In this document: one piece after another, positions 44,233 to 53,426 of the stretch
Numbering within the stretch: position 1 is the stretch's first letter
Layout of the letters: each line of letters starts with the position of its first letter
NCBI RefSeq assembly: GCF_017874735.1
Contig: NZ_JAGGLV010000011.1
Location: 124,001 to 188,000 of the forward strand
Origin: Paenibacillus silagei
Lineage (GTDB): Bacteria > Bacillota > Bacilli > Paenibacillales > Paenibacillaceae
Length of the DNA: 64,000 nucleotides
Reading direction: 5' to 3'
Notes under the pieces: generated by a model
Told to the model about the DNA's origin: nothing
Database searches by the model: none
What the model saw: the letters and a program-made list of their open reading frames with translations, nothing else
Made by a program: the position numbers and the translations under genes

Positions 44233-44274
44233 ATCAACACACCCTTCTTAAATGTGATAGGTCATTCACATGAA

Positions 44275-45363
44275 TCAGTAGATATAATACCTTGAACAAG
44301 CCGTACAAATCGGAAGCATATTTTTTTTCATATACGCGCGGTACTCTTTGTACTTGCCGCTGCGCCAGATATCCAGCAAGCTCTCTTCATTCACGTTGCC
44401 GAAGGTCAAATCATAGAAGGCATGGCAGGGCGAAACGTCGCCCCTTGCCGTAATCTCCGCATAAGTCCATGGAAGAGAGCAACGGTTTCGTTTATCTGCC
44501 ATCTGATGGAATTGCCCCGAGAAATAGTTGTGCAAGTTCTGTTCATCTATCGTCTTCGGATAGGTAATCACATCGATGCGGTTTTTCAAGCAATACTCTT
44601 TAACCTTATTGAGCTGTCTCGTCAATTCGGGAATATCGATCTGGCTGAACGAACTATTGTCTTTCCAGACCATCCCCTTGGCATACGGAGCTTCATGCAC
44701 GCCGAATTCCTCACGAAGAACGTCCACATATTCGGCATACTGCTCTTCCGTGGCATAGAGCTGCACTTCCATGCTGATATGGTCCAACATCGACAAGTCG
44801 ATATGCTTGAAGAAAAATTCCTCGACGTACATATAGGTCAAGGGCGTAATGATAAAGGATACACCCATCTTCGGAAAATGCTTGCCTTTGCTTTGCCGGA
44901 GCTCATAGAGCTTCTCAATCCCCTTGATTACTTTCTTGAATACGCCTTTGCCCCTCTGCCTGTCGTTGATTGCCTCAGGGCCGTCGAGCGACACCCAGAT
45001 CTTATTGGGCGGAGTCTCGACTAACATCTCGGCATGTTTCTCAAGCAGTGTTCCGTTCGTGGGGAAGTCCGCTATGCTTCCATAATGATTGATCATAGCG
45101 AGAATGTCGCTCAGCCAAGGGTACATCAGCGGCTCGCCGCCGAAGAAATCGTAATACGGCTTGCCGGGGCTGCACTGGGTGATGATCTTTTTTATCAGAT
45201 CCGGGTCCAGCTGCGCTAATGTTTTTTTGCTTTTGTAGGGCCCTTCTAGTCCCCACTCATAGCACATCTTGCATCGCAAATTGCACTCCTCGAGCAGCTG
45301 CAAGACGATCCATCTCGGGTAGCTTGTCGTATCTTGGGCGACACTCAATTTATTAACACTCAT
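44275..45363 (-). CDS. Radical SAM/SPASM protein 1
   Basis: 362 aa. 'CNLRCKMCYEW' (Cx3Cx2C), 'YYDFFGGEPLMYP', 'IWVSLDGPEAINDRQRG' and SPASM-type cysteines ('RNRCSLPWTYAEITARGDVSPC', 'ICTACSRYYIY' region). Similar in plan to its neighbour but clearly a different sequence, so the two probably do successive or different steps. GGGGG-type ribosome site before ATG. Confidence 0.85.
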   Translation of the reverse strand: MSVNKLSVAQDTTSYPRWIVLQLLEECNLRCKMCYEWGLEGPYKSKKTLAQLDPDLIKKIITQCSPGKPYYDFFGGEPLMYPWLSDILAMINHYGSIADFPTNGTLLEKHAEMLVETPPNKIWVSLDGPEAINDRQRGKGVFKKVIKGIEKLYELRQSKGKHFPKMGVSFIITPLTYMYVEEFFFKHIDLSMLDHISMEVQLYATEEQYAEYVDVLREEFGVHEAPYAKGMVWKDNSSFSQIDIPELTRQLNKVKEYCLKNRIDVITYPKTIDEQNLHNYFSGQFHQMADKRNRCSLPWTYAEITARGDVSPCHAFYDLTFGNVNEESLLDIWRSGKYKEYRAYMKKNMLPICTACSRYYIY

Positions 45364-45390
45364 CGCATAACCCCCTCTGCCATTGAAATC

Positions 45391-46539
45391 TTACCCCTTC
45401 ATTAACGTGACTCTCGAACAATAATGATCCACATAATCCATCCGTTCTCCGGGTCTGTTCTTGATCGCTTGATGCATCTCCTTAAGGACATCTACGGAAA
45501 AATCCATCTCCCGCCACTTCTCATAACGTATTCCGAACCCGAGCGACTCCCACAATTCCAAATTGCTAAGCTCATGACTGCCGAACGGCTCCAGCAGAAT
45601 AAGAGGGGTTTCGGAGGCAAGCGAGTCGATCAATGTGCCCGCTCCCGGCTTGGCCACGATAGCCATCGCCTCCGAAGCAACGTCAAATAACCAATGATGA
45701 TCAGCCTCAGCGGGGTATGCTTTCGTGTCTTCTCCCGCTATTTCAATGTATGGCGGAAACTCGTGCAGGCCGTTCGCACTCTTCACCCATGCACACCATT
45801 CCGGATCGTTCATCCAATACCGGTGATCGGGATCAGGCTTCGCTTCATTCCAATCATAAGCTACGATATCAAGCCCGTAGTTATGACCGACAAGCTCTGG
45901 AACTTTACTCTGATAAGTGCCCATCCCCCAGCCGCCGCCATGAACAACAAGCCGCCGCTTCCTCGATTCGAAGGGCAGTGGCGTACCAAGAGGAACCGGG
46001 ATTTCGTATCGAATCGCCATCTTATCGGTGTCATAGAGACAAGCATTGTAATAATGCTCGTCATACCGGGGATGATACTTCTTCAGGCTCTTCCAAGACG
46101 GGGCCAGATCTGAATCGACGTAGAGCAGGTCTACATGAATTGGATTCGGCAGCATCTTCTCCCTGTACAAATCCAAAATATAGCCCCAGTGTCCGGACAG
46201 TGATATGAATTCGTACCGTTCTTCCGCTTTCCACGCCTCCAGCAATAGCTCTACCTGGGCATAATCAATGCTGCCCCGGATATCCATCGGCATTCGGGCC
46301 GAAAAATTGGCAAGTGCGAAATCATTGTGGTAAGCCTTCCTGCTGTCTGCAATATGATCCCTTTTGTCTTGCTCCAAATAGCTTTCGAACACGAGCACTT
46401 CCGTCGCGATATCCCTCTTCTTGAAACCGTTTGCAGCTAATAGGCCGGGAATATAGAACCCCAGACCGAAACCCGAGCATAGAATCGTTACTTTCCGCTT
46501 ACCCATAAACTCCCGGACGCCCTTACGTCTATCGTTCAT
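45391..46539 (-). CDS. GT-B glycosyltransferase-like protein
   Basis: 382 aa. An N-terminal 'ILCSGFGLGFYIPGLLAA' nucleotide-fold start and a C-terminal donor-site region 'AIVAKPGAGTLIDSLASETPLILLEPFGSHE', which is the pattern of MGT/MurG-like GT-B enzymes. Likely transfers the sugar made by the decarboxylase-like enzyme. The first ATG (46539) overlaps the carrier gene stop by four bases; a second ATG at 46506 lies closer to the conserved N-terminus. Sequence is divergent, so family assignment is moderate. Confidence 0.65.
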   Translation of the reverse strand: MNDRRKGVREFMGKRKVTILCSGFGLGFYIPGLLAANGFKKRDIATEVLVFESYLEQDKRDHIADSRKAYHNDFALANFSARMPMDIRGSIDYAQVELLLEAWKAEERYEFISLSGHWGYILDLYREKMLPNPIHVDLLYVDSDLAPSWKSLKKYHPRYDEHYYNACLYDTDKMAIRYEIPVPLGTPLPFESRKRRLVVHGGGWGMGTYQSKVPELVGHNYGLDIVAYDWNEAKPDPDHRYWMNDPEWCAWVKSANGLHEFPPYIEIAGEDTKAYPAEADHHWLFDVASEAMAIVAKPGAGTLIDSLASETPLILLEPFGSHELSNLELWESLGFGIRYEKWREMDFSVDVLKEMHQAIKNRPGERMDYVDHYCSRVTLMKG

Positions 46540-46787
46540 ACAGATGCCGTCTTCTGCAGCTCCGAGATATAATTGCAGAAGGCCGTAACCGACTCCAAAA
46601 AATCGAAGTCGAATTGTTCAAAATCGATTTCAATATCGAAGCGCTCTTCCACTTTTAATAAGAAAGTAATTAGCTGTAACGAGTCGAGTCCCCCGTCTTC
46701 CATGATGCTGGAATGCTCGTTCAAGCGGTTTGCCAGCTGGGCGTCGTCCTTGATTTCGCTTATCATCGCTATGATCTGTTCTTGCAT
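46536..46787 (-). CDS. Acyl carrier protein 2
   Basis: 83 aa four-helix carrier with 'DGGLDSLQLI' (Ser36 for 4'-phosphopantetheine). ATG at 46787 after AGGAGGTACCT. Its start region overlaps the decarboxylase-like gene tail only by the upstream sequence. Tethers a substrate between ligase and transferase steps. Two distinct carriers in the cluster suggest two acyl units or two stages. Confidence 0.85.
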   Translation of the reverse strand: MQEQIIAMISEIKDDAQLANRLNEHSSIMEDGGLDSLQLITFLLKVEERFDIEIDFEQFDFDFLESVTAFCNYISELQKTASV

Positions 46788-46800
46788 AGGTACCTCCTGT

Positions 46801-47736
46801 TTAATGGATATATTGACCTTGGTAATAATGGATCGTTCTAGCGAGTGCATCATGCAAACCGATCGCCGGTTCCCAGTCCATAATCGTCCTTGATACGGTA
46901 ATATCCGGCTTCCTTCTCCTGGGATCGTCTTCCGGCAGCGGGAGAAACTCGATCTGCGCGTTGGACTTCATGAGCTCCTTCAATACTTGGGCGACTTCAA
47001 GTATGGTGACTTCCTGCGGATTCCCCAAATTGACCGGCTGTTCATACGTGGTGCCCAGCAGTCTTATAATCCCTTCCAGCAAATCGTCGATATACTGAAA
47101 GCTTCTCGTCTGTCTGCCGTCGCCATAAATCGTAAGGTTGCGCTTGGACATGATTTGATTAATGAAATTGGTAATGACACGTCCGTCATATAAATCCATC
47201 TTCGGGCCGAATGTATTGAAAATTCGAATGACCCTTACCGGTATGCCGTATTTCCTGTTCATCCAGTAGGTGATCGCCTCTGCATACCGCTTCGCTTCGT
47301 TGTAGCAGCTTCTTGATCCAATCGAATTCACGTTGCCAAAGTAGCTCTCCGGCTGAGGGTGAACGGTTGGGTTACCGTAGATCTCGCTTGTTGAAGCCAA
47401 GAAGAAGGCAGCCTGCTTTTCTTTGGCCAGCTGCAGCAGATGCATCGTTCCTTCGCTGTTGACCCTCATCGTTTCGATCGGATAGGACAAATATTTGGGC
47501 GGGCTGGCAGGACTTGCGAAATGCATCACCCAATCGACAGGTTCTTCAACTGCGAGCGGATAAATGACGTCATGCTCGATAAACTTGAAATTGGGGGAAC
47601 GTAAGAGATTGTCCATGTTGACAGTGGACCCGGTCAGCAAATTATCGACACCGATAACGGTATGGCCTTCCCGCAGCAGCCTCTCGGCAAGGTTGGAACC
47701 GATGAAGCCTGCAACTCCTGTTAATACAATGAAAAT
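46801..47736 (-). CDS. UDP-glucuronate decarboxylase-like NAD-dependent SDR, non-ATG start
   Basis: About 311 aa. 'IVLTGVAGFIGSNLAERL' (GxxGxxG), 'MHFASPASPPKYLSYP', 'LASTSEIYGNP', 'GNVNSIGSRSCYNEAKRYAE' (YxxxK) and 'VIRIFNTFGPKM' identify the UXS/UDP-glucuronate decarboxylase group, which makes UDP-xylose or UDP-4-keto-pentose. The frame is open over the entire Rossmann start but has no ATG, GTG or TTG before TTG 47640, which would delete the cofactor site. ATT at 47736, six bases after GGGGGG, is the best candidate (giving MFIVLTG), or a frameshift separates it from an ATG at 47749. Confidence 0.8.
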   Translation of the reverse strand: MFIVLTGVAGFIGSNLAERLLREGHTVIGVDNLLTGSTVNMDNLLRSPNFKFIEHDVIYPLAVEEPVDWVMHFASPASPPKYLSYPIETMRVNSEGTMHLLQLAKEKQAAFFLASTSEIYGNPTVHPQPESYFGNVNSIGSRSCYNEAKRYAEAITYWMNRKYGIPVRVIRIFNTFGPKMDLYDGRVITNFINQIMSKRNLTIYGDGRQTRSFQYIDDLLEGIIRLLGTTYEQPVNLGNPQEVTILEVAQVLKELMKSNAQIEFLPLPEDDPRRRKPDITVSRTIMDWEPAIGLHDALARTIHYYQGQYIH

Positions 47737-47890
47737 AAAGATCCCCCCATTGCCTAAGGTTGGTGAACGGTGCTTGAGGTGAGTGGATACGCGGTGGTTG
47801 TGCTTATTCAGTACGCTGTCACAACGATTATGATCCCGGCATCACTCCCTCCATGAATATACCTGGCTGACATTATTTGCGCCTTCGGTG

Positions 47891-48949
47891 TTACTGAATG
47901 CCTACCTTACTAAGCCATCGTTCAAGGAATATTGATTCTTCATTTTCTATATTCTTAATCAACGTTTGTAATCTTTCTGAAATACTCATATCACTTGTCA
48001 AATTATATTTAATCGCTACATTCACAAGGATCTTTGCCTTAAGTTCAATGGCTGTGAATTCATCTATATGCTCTTGATTTAATTGAATTAAATGCCGATT
48101 ATCGTACAAATACTTGAGTCTCAGCGTCATTATCTTCTTATGATCATAAAGTAAATGAAAAGGTCTTATATCAAGCTTAGACTTATCTTCCGATGTTTCT
48201 TTCACATAATTAAATAGAGTGGTGTATATTTGCATGCCGAAGTCAAGATGATCCCTGTCGCCCCCGTAGTTGAACATCTCCCAATACTCCGGCGTTTTCT
48301 TAGTGAAATAATTTCTTATAGAATTCACTAGGGTATCCGCACTGAATTTATCCTGATATTGATCATTGAATCTATATAGATACACCATTTCTCTAAGATA
48401 ATCATGATTGGTTGTTAGATGATTAGTGTTGAACGCAAGATTGAAATCGGCAAATGATATCTCAGCTTGACTATACACGCCGTTCTTAAAGAAATCGGAA
48501 ACATACAATATCTCTCTATTTAAGTCATAGCCGTAAACAAATATGTCATGATGCAATTGGAGTCTATGATATCGGTCGCTTAGGGGCACGTAAAAATAAT
48601 TCACCATGGTGTGGATATAATGATTAGCATTAATATTTTCTATAATAAAATGAATAACAGAGTCCCATTTAGCTGTTACAGTATCTCTATGTATCTTTTG
48701 AGTCGAAATCCATTTGCACGCATCCGAAGGCCGCAGCTCATAAGTCAGAGGGAAATAAAAATCTCCCCAATGATGTTTATAATCTTTGTTAATAAATAAT
48801 TGAATATAATTGCTGAATATCCATGGGTGTGCGCACTCGTAATGGGTCAGTATGGACAAGAGATGAGCATGCTGCGTATAGGTTGTAATCATCGGATAAC
48901 TTACCGGCAATATTCCCCTGCCCAAGGTGTGAGTTGTATTCTTCAACAT
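47891..48949 (-). CDS. BtrH-like N-terminal-domain protein (first of two)
   Basis: About 352 aa. Shares with the 38441 gene the pattern 'LHHDIFVYGYDLNREILYVSDFF' (His then Asp) and a helical C-terminus, placing both in the BtrH-like superfamily. The region of the nucleophile 'YECAHPWIFSNYI' has a Cys, but alignment there is weak. The start is taken at ATG 48949 after AGGGGTG; GTG at 48958 is possible. Follows the ligase gene closely. Probably acyl transfer from a carrier. Confidence 0.62.
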   Translation of the reverse strand: MLKNTTHTLGRGILPVSYPMITTYTQHAHLLSILTHYECAHPWIFSNYIQLFINKDYKHHWGDFYFPLTYELRPSDACKWISTQKIHRDTVTAKWDSVIHFIIENINANHYIHTMVNYFYVPLSDRYHRLQLHHDIFVYGYDLNREILYVSDFFKNGVYSQAEISFADFNLAFNTNHLTTNHDYLREMVYLYRFNDQYQDKFSADTLVNSIRNYFTKKTPEYWEMFNYGGDRDHLDFGMQIYTTLFNYVKETSEDKSKLDIRPFHLLYDHKKIMTLRLKYLYDNRHLIQLNQEHIDEFTAIELKAKILVNVAIKYNLTSDMSISERLQTLIKNIENEESIFLERWLSKVGIQ

Positions 48950-48960
48950 TTCGTTCACCC

Positions 48961-50448
48961 CTACTCATTTAGCAATAAGCACTTCGTACTTGCCCTGTCC
49001 AGTTTTCCTGTTTTTGTTTTGGGAATGTCATCTACAATCCTCCATTGTCTAGGTACCTTATACGAAGACAAATGCAAGTTGCAATGTTGTGTCAGCGCAT
49101 CTAGATCAATCAGACATTCTTCACAAACTTTCAGAAATGCGATGGGTACTTCGTCTAATAGATCATCGTGCACACCAACAATCATGACTTCCTCCACTTC
49201 TTTCAAACCATATAAAAACTCTTCGATTTCTTCCGGATAAATATTGATACCGCCGGATATAATGATATTTTTCTTTCTGCCTGTGATGATGAGACACCCT
49301 GATTCATTCCAAAATCCCAAATCTCCTGTCTTTAACCAGCCATCAACAATGGTAGCGTTCGTTAACTCCGGGTTGTTGTAATAACCGAGCATCACATTTG
49401 GGCCCTTGACCCAAACTTCTCCGATAGCGGCTCCTTCAACCTCATTCTCTTCTTCGTCAACAAGCCGAATAGAAACGTCACTGATGGGTGATCCACAGGA
49501 TAAGCAGCGTTCTCCACGGTCCATCATACTCACCCGCGGAGAAGCTTCTGTCAATCCGTAGGTTTGAATAATGTCCGCTTGGGGAAATACAGTCTGAAGA
49601 TTGTCTACTAATTTCGCGGGAATCGGCGCACCGCTTATAACTATAAATTCAATGGAATCAAAGGCACTCCAGTTGGTTGTCTGATGATAATCGGAAACAA
49701 AGTGCATCAATTGCGTAGGCACCGCTGAGAATGCCGTGACCGCCTTATCCTGAAACAGTCTAAACGCTGTGCGCGGCAGCAAGGGCAAGCTGATAAGCCT
49801 AATTCGGGTTCCAAATAGCATACAAGAAATCAATTGCGTGACAATTGTAGAACTGAAATGAACGGGCATCGTTACAAGAAACGAATCTTGATCCGTATAG
49901 CCCACCTTTCTGCCATGTGCCAACGCATTCGTTAATACATTCTCATGGGATAACATAACGATTTTAGATTGTCCGGTTGTGCCCGATGTAGGAAGGAGAA
50001 TAGCACATGAATTGGGATCGGACGGATTCGTGAGCGAGATCGATTCAAACGAAGGCACCGGTTCTTGCGAGAAATCCTGAGCGGTAACCCAATAAATATG
50101 GCGATTTAAACGCGCAGGCTGTGCATATTTGCTGATAACCAGCTTGGCGTCACTGGCTTGTAAAATATTTTCAATCTCAGTTAGGGATGCCGAGTAAGGA
50201 ACCGGTATGAGTACATGACCGCTGAACTGAATGCCAAGCGCCGCAGTAATGAACAAGGGCTCATTATTTGTGTAGACTGCAAGATGGCTGCCGGCCTCAA
50301 GCTCAAAGTTCTTTTTGATATATAAAGCAATTAAGTATGCTTCTGTCATCACTTCCGCATAAGTCCACTGCTCCTTTAGATCTTGAAGGATAATTTGATC
50401 CTTGCGATCACAAGCCTCCATGAATAAACGCTGAATGATAGTCATCAT
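48961..50448 (-). CDS. AMP-dependent acyl-CoA/ACP ligase
   Basis: 495 aa ANL-superfamily enzyme. Core A3 'LLPTSGTTGQSKIVMLSH', A5 'QTYGLTEASPR', A7 'GWLKTGDLGFW', A8 'RKKNIIISGGINIYPEE' and A10 'PKTKTGKLDR' are all present. Activates a carboxylic acid with ATP and loads it as thioester, most likely on the carrier protein encoded just upstream (four-base overlap). The substrate-binding residues do not tell which acid. Confidence 0.9.
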   Translation of the reverse strand: MMTIIQRLFMEACDRKDQIILQDLKEQWTYAEVMTEAYLIALYIKKNFELEAGSHLAVYTNNEPLFITAALGIQFSGHVLIPVPYSASLTEIENILQASDAKLVISKYAQPARLNRHIYWVTAQDFSQEPVPSFESISLTNPSDPNSCAILLPTSGTTGQSKIVMLSHENVLTNALAHGRKVGYTDQDSFLVTMPVHFSSTIVTQLISCMLFGTRIRLISLPLLPRTAFRLFQDKAVTAFSAVPTQLMHFVSDYHQTTNWSAFDSIEFIVISGAPIPAKLVDNLQTVFPQADIIQTYGLTEASPRVSMMDRGERCLSCGSPISDVSIRLVDEEENEVEGAAIGEVWVKGPNVMLGYYNNPELTNATIVDGWLKTGDLGFWNESGCLIITGRKKNIIISGGINIYPEEIEEFLYGLKEVEEVMIVGVHDDLLDEVPIAFLKVCEECLIDLDALTQHCNLHLSSYKVPRQWRIVDDIPKTKTGKLDRASTKCLLLNE

Positions 50449-50687
50449 ATCGTTGTCTCGGTCAAATAATTGAGGATTAATCCAGTCGTGGAGAACTTCT
50501 CAAACAACAGATCCTCATCAGGGATCGAGATGTTAAACTTCGATTCCATTGAAACAATAAGCTTGATGAAGCCCACCGAATCGATCCCTTGATCCAACAA
50601 AGGGGTATTGTGGTCATCCGGATACTTGATGTCAAGTTCAGCAAAAATTTCATCTCTCAAGATAAATTCTATTGATTTAGACATCAT
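50445..50687 (-). CDS. Acyl carrier protein 1, first gene of the cluster
   Basis: 80 aa carrier with 'LLDQGIDSVGFIKLI' (Ser37 for phosphopantetheine). GGAGGAAAC precedes ATGATG. It overlaps the ligase by four bases, so ligase and carrier are made as a pair. Confidence 0.87.
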   Translation of the reverse strand: MMSKSIEFILRDEIFAELDIKYPDDHNTPLLDQGIDSVGFIKLIVSMESKFNISIPDEDLLFEKFSTTGLILNYLTETTI

Positions 50688-51129
50688 GTTTCCTCCGTTA
50701 GATAATCTTTAGAAAGGCTGATTAGAGAGGATAGCAGACATGGTGATATTCAGTAATGAGCAGGTAGGTGAAAGTGAGTGTGAAGGAGAATAATCTCAAA
50801 ACGATGGACAATGTGCATACGCACTAAAAGAGTTGTTTGCAGAGATGCTGCAATGAATGCTGGAGGCGGAATATGACTCGGTGCAGGAATGAAAAGCAGA
50901 AAAAAGCATTTTCCCAAGCGATAAAGCCCTGCTGAAAATGCTCTACTTCACTACGGTGAATGACGCCCGTAAATGGATATGTTTAGTATAAATTGCAAAT
51001 ATACCAATTGTCAACAATTTTAAATTTTATGCAACACTAGTGAGGACGTCCTTTAGCTGAATAAAGAGGTATATCATTTGATATACCCCTTGATCCAGCT
51101 TATTGCAATTATATCAAACCGTTTGCATT
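50688..51129. other. 442-bp gap between cluster and pectinase gene
   Basis: Holds the cluster promoter region (no confident boxes), a hairpin AGCATTTTC/GAAAATGCT at 50914-50943, and the pectinase terminator GGTATATCA..TGATATACC (51067-51090) followed on the minus strand by CTCTTTATT. No gene is seen. Confidence 0.6.
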
Positions 51130-53091
51130 TTATTTGAACTGGAACCAGGTTAAATTTGCAACTGTGGTTGAATCTGACTTCACAAAAGTAACATATACCG
51201 TATGAGTTCCTACCGCTGTCCCGGCACTAATCGGGATATTCTTGAGGGACCATGACTGCCATCCGCCGGTGCTTTCTCCCGTCCAATAACCCAGCATCGT
51301 GCCTGTAGGGCTGTCCAAGTGGAATTCGATTCTACCGCCGGAGTTAGCAGATGCAACCTTCAGATCAATGCTTGTTTTAGCGGTACTGCCAAAGTCTACA
51401 TTTTTAAAGGCGATATAGTCGCCATTGCTGCCCCCGCCAACATCCAGCCCGCCATCCGTGCTTGACTCATAGGAGATAACTCCTGAACTAAGGTTGTAGC
51501 CTTCCGCTTCAAATTTCAATGTGTTGAATTTGGGATCTGCAGCATAGCTGTTCGTATCTGTTATTTTCAAATCTGTCAAATTATTTACCGCAACTCCACC
51601 GACGCGGACATTGTTTAAAGTAACTCCCGAGACAGTAGCAGTGTCACTCCAGCCCTTCATGATGGAAACTTCACCCAAAGCGCGTAAATTGATATTATTA
51701 TAGACCACATTTTTGATCGGACCGGTTTTGGCCGAAAGATCAAACCATCTGGAGTGAACACCGGATCTTGGCCAGAAGCCTTCTACATCGATATTGTCAA
51801 ATACGATGTTTTGTGCTGCCGGAGTTCCATACAGATGACCTACCGCTAAAGCGCGCCAGCATCTGTATACAAAAGAGTTTTTAACCACGATGCCATCCTG
51901 AAGCTGTTTCACTCCATCTCCAACCTTGAATGCTCCACATCTGCTCCAGGCCAAAGCATCATCGACAACTACATTGGACTGGTTCTCAGGAGTTCCCGGC
52001 CAGTTGGCAGCGATATCCGTAGTGGCTACATCCCAGGTCTTAAAGGAGTAGGTGTCATCCTCCGATACGGCAACAGTGTGCTTGATGAGTACATTCTGGC
52101 TCTCTTGGATGTCTATTGCATCATTTTCATAATCAAGTTCATTGTTGTTGAAGTGCTTGGTATTCTGGAAAGTTACGTTATTGGATCTTGTAACGATTGT
52201 AGCCCAGCCGCCGCTGTCTCTGATGGTTATGCCGTCAACCGTGAAGTTGCTGCACTGCAAGGGTACAAGAATATTGTTCAGATAATTGTTTGTATTCCTC
52301 ATATAATGGCCATTACCGTCAATCGTTCCCCTGCCGTATATCTTAATATTGTTGGCATTGGTTTCGGTATAAATAAACCATGTCCCATCCTTATTCAGGG
52401 AATTCTTATGGAAATGGGTAGTGTAATCGCTTGGATTTCCTGACCCCCTTATAACAGAACCACCCTCCAGATAAATCGAGACATTGCTTTTTAGAACAAT
52501 GTTACCGCTCTTATACACTCCTGCTGGAACGTATACGATACCGCCGCCTGCTGCGTTAGCCGCATTGATGGCATTCTGTATGGCAGGTGTAGCCAAAGTG
52601 GCACCGGTACTGTCAGCACCGTACCCGGTTTTAACATTGTATATCCCTGTACCGGATGACGCCGGAACATTGGTTTCAAGCGCATCTGCCGCGATAACCA
52701 GATCCTTCAGGTTATTGATTTTAACGATAAGATAGGTTGGTGATGAAAGTGTAAAGGTAAGTGTATTTCCGCTCTTGGTTGCAGTGATTCCCAAAGCTTT
52801 GGGAGAAATATTATAGGTATTGATGGGCTCGCTTGCTGTTATTGTGATTGTAGTCGTACCTGAAAAAGAGAAATTACAATAATTATAGTTTACAAATACC
52901 GCCGAAGTGTCGATGACCGGTATATTGGTAGAGTCTGCTGTTACCGTGTATTGACTGGTCGTGGTATAGATTGACGGTAATGGATAGCTTACAATGGTAC
53001 CCGCCGCACTTGCGGTCAAAGGAAAGACAGGTAACAGATTGGCCATACAAAAAATTAATAATGCACTTAATAACTTTAACTTCCTTAACAT
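51130..53091 (-). CDS. Secreted pectin-lyase-fold glycosidase with CBM6
   Basis: 653 aa. Signal peptide (residues 1-29), an N-terminal beta domain (30-140), a right-handed beta-helix (about 150-530; 'GYGADSTGATLATPAIQNAINAA', 'VPAGVYKSGNIVL', 'IYGRGTIDGNG', 'DAIDIQESQNVLIKHT', 'SEDDTYSFKTW') and a C-terminal CBM6 ('KFEAEGYNLSSG', 'DYIAFKNVDFGS', 'TVYVTFVKSDST...LTWFQF'). The fold is shared by GH28 polygalacturonases, GH49 dextranases and related enzymes; the Asp-rich loops suit a hydrolase, but the exact glycan is open. Exported, carbohydrate-degrading. Confidence 0.83.
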   Translation of the reverse strand: MLRKLKLLSALLIFCMANLLPVFPLTASAAGTIVSYPLPSIYTTTSQYTVTADSTNIPVIDTSAVFVNYNYCNFSFSGTTTITITASEPINTYNISPKALGITATKSGNTLTFTLSSPTYLIVKINNLKDLVIAADALETNVPASSGTGIYNVKTGYGADSTGATLATPAIQNAINAANAAGGGIVYVPAGVYKSGNIVLKSNVSIYLEGGSVIRGSGNPSDYTTHFHKNSLNKDGTWFIYTETNANNIKIYGRGTIDGNGHYMRNTNNYLNNILVPLQCSNFTVDGITIRDSGGWATIVTRSNNVTFQNTKHFNNNELDYENDAIDIQESQNVLIKHTVAVSEDDTYSFKTWDVATTDIAANWPGTPENQSNVVVDDALAWSRCGAFKVGDGVKQLQDGIVVKNSFVYRCWRALAVGHLYGTPAAQNIVFDNIDVEGFWPRSGVHSRWFDLSAKTGPIKNVVYNNINLRALGEVSIMKGWSDTATVSGVTLNNVRVGGVAVNNLTDLKITDTNSYAADPKFNTLKFEAEGYNLSSGVISYESSTDGGLDVGGGSNGDYIAFKNVDFGSTAKTSIDLKVASANSGGRIEFHLDSPTGTMLGYWTGESTGGWQSWSLKNIPISAGTAVGTHTVYVTFVKSDSTTVANLTWFQFK

Positions 53092-53354
53092 AAATAAACA
53101 CCTCTTTCATATTTTTTAGAAAATACTATATATCCCTTCTGTATTCGCTTACAACCTGATTATAGTTTGATAGGCGTATCCGGATAAGGCGGGTAATCCC
53201 ACATTAAGGGCAGATTTCTGCAGCAGCTTTACACAGAAAAGAGAGGCTGCTGAACAAAATCATCACAGAATAGCAAGCAAAAGCGCAAAAATAAAGACGC
53301 TGCGGGGAGTAATTCCCGAGCGCCTTCTTGCTTTCTTTTATGTCGAATTATCAC
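53092..53354. other. Pectinase upstream region with repeated terminator
   Basis: Pectinase promoter region, a CAGCAGC...GCTGCTG inverted repeat (53219-53255), and a terminator AAAGACGCTGCGGGG...CCCGAGCGCCTT at 53290-53328 that is a variant of 9886-9921. Leads into the rlmD remnant. Confidence 0.55.
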
Positions 53355-53426
53355 CTACTTCAGCTCCAGCACCGCCACACTTTCCACATGCACCGTATGC
53401 GGGATAATATCCCGCTCCGGTGCTTC
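53355..53426 (-). pseudogene. Displaced native 3' end of rlmD
   Basis: Reading on the minus strand it encodes ..DIIPHTVHVESVAVLELK-stop, matching the C-terminus of the intact gene (MFPHTVHVEAV..) up to the att core. It is the original gene end, now about 7 kb from the rest of rlmD. Confidence 0.75.
53384..53404. repeat. att core A
   Basis: CACATGCACCGTATGCGGGA, identical to core C and near-identical to core B. Confidence 0.85.

Noticed and set aside
38441..50687. Reading the cluster as a RiPP (two radical SAM/SPASM enzymes plus ABC exporter)
   Set aside because: No small precursor ORF with a ribosome binding site was found in the gaps, and the carriers plus ligase point to thioester chemistry.
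51107..51125. Cre-like GCAAACGGTTTGA at the end of the pectinase gene
   Set aside because: One conserved position fails and it lies after the gene, not in a promoter; likely chance.
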